This document shows, piece by piece, positions 14,505 through 16,994 of a DNA stretch of 16,994 bases; the first letter of the stretch is position 1, and each line of letters opens with the position of its first letter. The DNA comes from CAZPRQ01 sp964589415. Its GTDB lineage: Bacteria; Patescibacteriota; Doudnabacteria; UBA920. The DNA is taken from positions 1 through 16,994 of the forward strand of contig CAZPRQ010000029.1 of the NCBI GenBank assembly GCA_964589415.1. The letters are read 5' to 3'. The position numbers and the translations under genes were made by a program. The notes beneath the pieces were generated by a model that saw only the letters and a list, made by a program, of their open reading frames with translations, had not been told where the DNA came from and did no database searches.

Positions 14505-14774
14505 TAGGACTTACGCGTTTGGCCAAGTCGGGGTCCCCATTCTTCTGCTTGGCAGGAATGGGGTGATAAATCGGGGTCCCCATTCTTCTGCTTGGCAGGA
14601 ATGGGGTGATTAATACGAGGCGTTTTTCGCTGGTTTTATGAGGCGTAGTTTAACTACGGTGAATAAAACAGCAAGAAAAACAACGAAGTAATTGGCCAAA
14701 CCGCTTGCGGCGCAGTCATTGTTCCGGCAATCTGGCTTTGCCAGTTGCAAACAATGACAAGCGCGTAAGTCCTA
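14505..14774. mobile_element. 270-bp MITE-like non-autonomous element
   Basis: Terminal inverted repeats are ATTAGGACTTACGCG (14503-14517) and its exact reverse complement (14762-14776). The central TA pairs at 14505-14506 and 14773-14774 could be the target duplication. Inside are two nearly perfect 43-bp tandem units (14528-14570 and 14571-14613), each containing a CCCCATTC/GAATGGGG hairpin. They are followed by a large imperfect hairpin at 14622-14681 and another at 14715-14758 with GTCATTGTT/AACAATGAC arms. There is no ORF and no transposase. A second, inverted copy starts the window (1-44). The right end lies four bases after the stop of the neighbouring minus-strand gene. It is most like a miniature inverted-repeat element of an IS with TA target (IS630/mariner-like), but that family link is inference. 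Confidence 0.75.
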
Positions 14775-14780
14775 ATAAAA

Positions 14781-15389
14781 TTATTTCCATAACACGGCGC
14801 GGGCGGGAGCACCGTCCCCGCCTTCTATTTTAATAGGCAGTATGGCACCGTTGTAGGTGCCGGGTTTTACTGTCTGCAGGTTTACGCCCTCTACTATTAC
14901 AATATTGCTTTTGAGCAGGGTTTTGTGGACCAAGTGGCCGGGACTGCCCTTGGCTTCTATGCCAAAGTAGTCTATGCCTACAAGCGTAATTTTTTTCTTA
15001 GCCAAATATTGCGCCGCTTCCAGAGAAAGGCTTACGTAGTTTGGCTCAAATATGGCTCCGGAAATAATATTGGAATTTATGGTTTTAAATAGTATGCGGT
15101 CTCCTTTTTTGATTGTAAATTTTTTTATATCTTCGAGTTTAATTTGTACGCGTGACTTTACTTCTAACACTTTGTATTTGCCTATAAGCGCCGAAATGTC
15201 CAGGGCGTCTACGCCTTGGCGGTTAAATAAAAAATGCTTTGGCGCGTCCACATGCGTGGCATAGTGGCTGCGAATAGTTAACGTGGAGACTATGGCTGAG
15301 GAGCGGATTTCTTCCCGTTTGTAAGGAACGCCGCCCGGCCAGTTTGGGGTATGAGGGGAGAGGGGAATGGTTATATCAAAATATTTCAT
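14781..15389 (-). CDS. Cyclase-family metal-dependent hydrolase
   Basis: This 202-aa protein belongs to the cyclase/kynurenine-formamidase-like family (Pfam Cyclase, PF04199). The metal-binding signature H-x3-H-x-D-x-P-x-H is present as HYATHVDAPKH (42-52), with His42, His46, Asp48 and His52 as likely ligands for Zn or Mn. Other family features are the N-terminal DITIPLSPHTPNWPG and the C-terminal VEGVNLQTVKPGTYNGAILPIKIEGGDGAPARAVL. Substrates in this family include N-formylkynurenine and other cyclic or formyl amides, so the exact reaction is unknown. It is the usual length (200-220). Its ATG is at 15389 on the minus strand. The promoter is not clear, though TATAAT at 15434-15429 is possible. 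The gene ends four bases before a mobile-element-like repeat. Confidence 0.93.
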   Translation of the reverse strand: MKYFDITIPLSPHTPNWPGGVPYKREEIRSSAIVSTLTIRSHYATHVDAPKHFLFNRQGVDALDISALIGKYKVLEVKSRVQIKLEDIKKFTIKKGDRILFKTINSNIISGAIFEPNYVSLSLEAAQYLAKKKITLVGIDYFGIEAKGSPGHLVHKTLLKSNIVIVEGVNLQTVKPGTYNGAILPIKIEGGDGAPARAVLWK

Positions 15390-15448
15390 AGTTATATAAA
15401 AACCTTGGATACTAAATTATTAATCTCATTATAACATTAATATTCAAG

Positions 15449-15484
15449 CAATTAAAAAACCACCCTTGAGGTGATTTTTAATTG
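15449..15484 (-). terminator. Terminator for the tRNA-His transcript
   Basis: On the minus strand, just after the tRNA, CACC/GGTG (15464-15461 and 15473-15470) with the flanking AATTAAAAA/TTTTTAATT arms forms a stem-loop followed by a run of T. It overlaps the last bases of the tRNA CCA tail. Confidence 0.75.
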
Positions 15485-15557
15485 GGGTGCCCGATGGGAA
15501 TCGGACCCACGTTGCCGCTGCCACAGAGCGGTGCTCTACCATTGAGCTACGGGCACC
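15483..15557 (-). tRNA. tRNA-His (GUG), with encoded G-1 and CCA
   Basis: The minus strand reads GGTGCCCG ... CGGGCACCCCA. All four arms fold: a 7-bp acceptor (GTGCCCG/CGGGCAC) extended by the G-1:C73 pair specific to tRNA-His, D stem GCTC/GAGC, anticodon stem CCGCT/AGCGG around loop CTGTGGC (anticodon GTG), and T stem GTGGG/CCCAT. The CCA is encoded at 15485-15483. The T loop reads TCCGATT, so position 55 is C where nearly all tRNAs have U (pseudouridine). The tRNA body is otherwise regular. Confidence 0.97.
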
Positions 15558-15573
15558 ATATAAAAATTGGATT

Positions 15574-15601
15574 ATCCGCCTTCGCCAAGGCTATGGCGGA
15601 T
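15574..15601. repeat. Short palindromic repeat (ATCCGCC/GGCGGAT)
   Basis: ATCCGCC (15574-15580) pairs with GGCGGAT (15595-15601), with an alternative inner GCCTT/AAGGC stem. It is similar to the palindrome before msrA (8196-8221) and lies in the upstream spacer of the tRNA. Confidence 0.5.
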
Positions 15602-15629
15602 TGTTCGCTAAAATAATTTAATGAGTGAA

Positions 15630-15748
15630 CAAAAAAACTCTCGCACAGAATCGTGAAGAGCTTGCTGAATGTTTGCTGTGCCAAACATTTAATAATTATG
15701 CTGTTTTTGACATTATTACTATAATAACTAATGTCATTATTTATCCGT
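15630..15748 (-). ncRNA. Candidate small RNA, about 120 nt
   Basis: Read on the minus strand, a good promoter (15783-15755) is followed by about 120 bases without an ORF and then a terminator. Three stem-loops are seen in order: TGACATTA/TAATGTCA (15736-15708), AATGTTTG/CAAACATT (15689-15668), and a stem with a small bulge (15660-15638) followed by seven T's (15637-15631). The tRNA-His gene lies 74 bases further along the same strand. It may be an independent small RNA or a leader of the tRNA transcript. No known family is recognised. Confidence 0.5.
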
Positions 15749-15754
15749 ATGGAT

Positions 15755-15783
15755 ATTATATAAAATTTTTACTAGGAAGTCAA
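15755..15783 (-). promoter_or_regulatory. Sigma-70 promoter, minus strand
   Basis: TTGACT (15783-15778) and TATAAT (15760-15755) are separated by exactly 17 bp. Transcription should begin near 15748 and run toward the candidate small RNA and the tRNA-His gene. Confidence 0.75.
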
Positions 15784-15787
15784 TCGC

Positions 15788-15806
15788 TATAATAATTTTT
15801 ATTATA
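15788..15806. promoter_or_regulatory. AT palindrome between divergent promoters
   Basis: TATAATAA-TTT-TTATTATA is a perfect 8-bp inverted repeat. It sits beside the minus-strand promoter and 37 bases before the plus-strand -10 of the YvlD-like gene. It could be a regulator site or duplicated -10 elements. Confidence 0.35.
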
Positions 15807-15842
15807 GAATACCAACGCCTGGCACAGGCCTGCGGGTAGTGT

Positions 15843-15848
15843 TATAAT
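15843..15848 (+). promoter_or_regulatory. Probable promoter of the YvlD-like gene
   Basis: TATAAT at 15843-15848 is paired with a weak -35 (CTGGCA, 15819-15824) 18 bp upstream. The start of transcription would be about 15 bases before the ATG. Confidence 0.5.
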
Positions 15849-15871
15849 AATTAAGGCATTAACCTTTTTTT

Positions 15872-16207
15872 ATGAAAATAATCTTACGTTTGTTGCTTAC
15901 TGCCATGGGGGTAATGATAGCCGCGGAGCTGGTGCCCGGCATTACAGTGGCCAGTTTTTGGACCGCGCTTTTGGTAGCCGTAGTTTTGGCAATACTAAAT
16001 GCACTGGTCGGCATTCCGCTAAAAGTACTAACCGCGCCTTTAAGCATACTCACCCTTGGTTTATTTTTGCTTGTTATAAACGCGTTTGTGTTTTGGCTGG
16101 CAACCTTTGTTAAAGGTTTCTCGGTAGAAGGCTTTTGGCCGGCATTTTTTGGGGCGATAATTGTCACTATAGCTTCCATATCCGGCAAGGCTCTCTTTAA
16201 GTCCTAA
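15872..16207 (+). CDS. YvlD/phage-holin-4-2 family membrane protein
   Basis: This 111-aa protein has four hydrophobic helices, at about residues 5-22, 27-47, 52-73 and 89-106, with short loops and AAELVPGITVASFWTALLVAVVLAILN near the N-terminus and the usual ISGKALF ending. This fits the four-helix family Pfam PF04020 (called mycobacterial 4-TM phage holin, superfamily IV), found widely in bacteria outside phages, such as Bacillus YvlD. The cellular role is unknown. The name does not imply a prophage here, and there are no phage genes nearby. The TATAAT at 15843 is its likely promoter. Confidence 0.92.
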   Translation: MKIILRLLLTAMGVMIAAELVPGITVASFWTALLVAVVLAILNALVGIPLKVLTAPLSILTLGLFLLVINAFVFWLATFVKGFSVEGFWPAFFGAIIVTIASISGKALFKS

Positions 16208-16268
16208 TAATTTTTTGCGCGAGTTCTTAAACCTCCCGAGCGTGCATGTTTTAAACGCGCGTGTTACA

Positions 16269-16338
16269 ATTACTTAGTAATCATTAACGCAATATGGGTT
16301 CATATGTTTGAGTATCTATAAGATACTTACGTATATGA
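16269..16338 (+). promoter_or_regulatory. Palindromes in the 5' region of the coiled-coil gene
   Basis: ATTACT-T-AGTAAT (16269-16281) overlaps a possible extended -10 (TGT-TACAAT, 16262-16270). Further downstream, AGTATCT-ATA-AGATACT (16311-16327) is nested inside TCATAT/ATATGA arms (about 16300-16338) to form a hairpin just before the ATG at 16361. The first dyad could be an operator, and the second an RNA hairpin affecting translation. Roles are inferred. Confidence 0.45.
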
Positions 16339-16360
16339 GAGTGTATTGCTTTTTATATTT

Positions 16361-16855
16361 ATGAATTCCACTCGATTCAATTTTAAACATATCCGTAATA
16401 TTCCCTATAAAGCCATAGACTGGATAGGCTCGTCCGCTTCTTTGGTAGTCCACACTTTGTTGTTTGCCGTAAGTTTTATGTTAGGATTTTTTGGCGTAGG
16501 TTGGGATAGGATTTTGCTCGTGGTAACAACCGTAGTTTCCTTGGAGGCCATATACCTGGCAATATTTATTCAAATGTCTGTTAACCGAACCACTCAAAGT
16601 TTGCAGGAAGTGGAAGAAAATATAGACGTAATTCAGGAAGATGTTAAGGGCCTTGGGGAAGATGTCGATGAAATTCAGGAAGACGTTATAGAAATTGCGG
16701 AAGATGTCCAGGAAATGCAGGAAGACGTCCAGGAAATTCAGGCCGATGACCAAGAAGACCAGTCAGATGAAGCAAAAACCCAGGCCGCGCTTGTTAAAAT
16801 AGAAAGTCAGTTACAAAATTTAATTAGGGAAATTGAGCAATTAAAGAAACATTAA
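16361..16855 (+). CDS. Membrane protein with a heptad-repeat coiled-coil tail
   Basis: This 164-aa protein has two membrane helices (about 24-47 and 50-72), with VVSLEAIYLAIFIQMSVNR following them, a pattern seen in DUF1003-like and low-affinity iron-permease-like families. Residues about 84-132 then contain six near-identical heptads of the form I-x-E-D-V-x-E, encoded by 21-bp repeats at 16631-16756. The last stretch is acidic (QADDQEDQSDEAK) and then a helix (145-164). The tail is a long acidic coiled coil in the cytoplasm, suited to oligomerisation or partner binding. ATG 16361 is chosen over an upstream in-frame TTG at 16346. It precedes an ABC-transporter gene by nine bases, so they may be co-transcribed. 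Function is unknown. Confidence 0.82.
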   Translation: MNSTRFNFKHIRNIPYKAIDWIGSSASLVVHTLLFAVSFMLGFFGVGWDRILLVVTTVVSLEAIYLAIFIQMSVNRTTQSLQEVEENIDVIQEDVKGLGEDVDEIQEDVIEIAEDVQEMQEDVQEIQADDQEDQSDEAKTQAALVKIESQLQNLIREIEQLKKH

Positions 16856-16864
16856 CCGCTGACC

Positions 16865-16994
16865 ATGAAAATACTATACGGATATTTAAAAAAATATTGG
16901 AAAATAATAGCACTGGCGCTGTTTTTGGCTGCGGTTAATCAAATTTTTTCCCTTATAGACCCGTATTTATTTCGGCTAATACTGGATGACTACG
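16865..16994 (+). CDS. ABC transporter, N-terminal membrane part (partial)
   Basis: Only the first 43 codons are in the window. They read MKILYGYLKKYWKIIALALF and on through NQIFSLIDPYLFRLILDDY, the first helix of the type I ABC exporter transmembrane domain (MsbA/LmrA-like), where an aromatic/basic segment leads to helix 1 and a D-x-Y/P segment follows. The nucleotide-binding domain would be outside. The gene starts nine bases after the coiled-coil membrane protein. No Shine-Dalgarno site is present. Substrate cannot be told. Confidence 0.8.
   Translation, partial: MKILYGYLKKYWKIIALALFLAAVNQIFSLIDPYLFRLILDDY

Noticed and set aside
15872..16207. Prophage holin
   Set aside because: The family is widespread in chromosomes and no endolysin or other phage genes are near.

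Overview
The window reads as a chromosomal segment of a bacterium with small, tightly packed genes, most likely a member of the Candidate Phyla Radiation (Patescibacteria, Parcubacteria-like). This rests on weak or absent Shine-Dalgarno sites for most genes, TTG starts, compact membrane proteins, a typical short prepilin, interspersed palindromic repeats and A/T-rich spacers. No 16S or other phylogenetic marker is present, so the assignment is an inference. The genetic code looks standard (TAA, TAG and TGA all act as stops).

Region 1 (1-1245) is the least ordinary part. It opens with the cut-off end of a repeat that recurs, inverted, at 14505-14774. A consensus promoter (TTGACA, 17 bp, extended TATAAT), with its -35 box inside a palindrome, starts a unit of about 1.07 kb. 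This unit has a hairpin-rich leader with a possible 22-codon leader ORF, a visibly G+C-richer gene for a 134-aa protein with a CxxC...HxxxC zinc-site pattern, about 440 nt of non-coding but foldable sequence, and a strong terminator.

Region 2 (1250-5850) encodes an AI-2E/PerM-type membrane protein and a P2A-like (Ca2+-type) cation ATPase, separated by an AT-rich palindrome. A two-way terminator follows, then a convergent small membrane protein.

Region 3 (5900-10740) carries the two dehydrogenases of the oxidative pentose phosphate pathway, zwf and gnd. Between them lie an alkyltransferase-like DNA damage-binding protein (Trp in place of the catalytic Cys), a small membrane protein, msrA, an RDD-like membrane protein and a GtrA-family protein. 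NADPH supply, methionine-sulfoxide repair and DNA-damage recognition suggest a redox/damage neighbourhood. The gnd gene contains a 61-bp palindrome in frame, like a protein-coding palindromic element.

Region 4 (10750-14480) encodes a type IV prepilin-like protein, a large secreted PA14 plus beta-helix protein, and a transglutaminase-fold protein: a surface/extracellular module.

Region 5 (14500-16994) holds a non-autonomous mobile-element-like repeat of about 270 bp, a cyclase-family metal hydrolase, tRNA-His(GUG) with encoded CCA, a candidate minus-strand small RNA with its own promoter and terminator, a YvlD-type four-helix membrane protein, a membrane-anchored heptad-repeat protein and the start of an ABC exporter.
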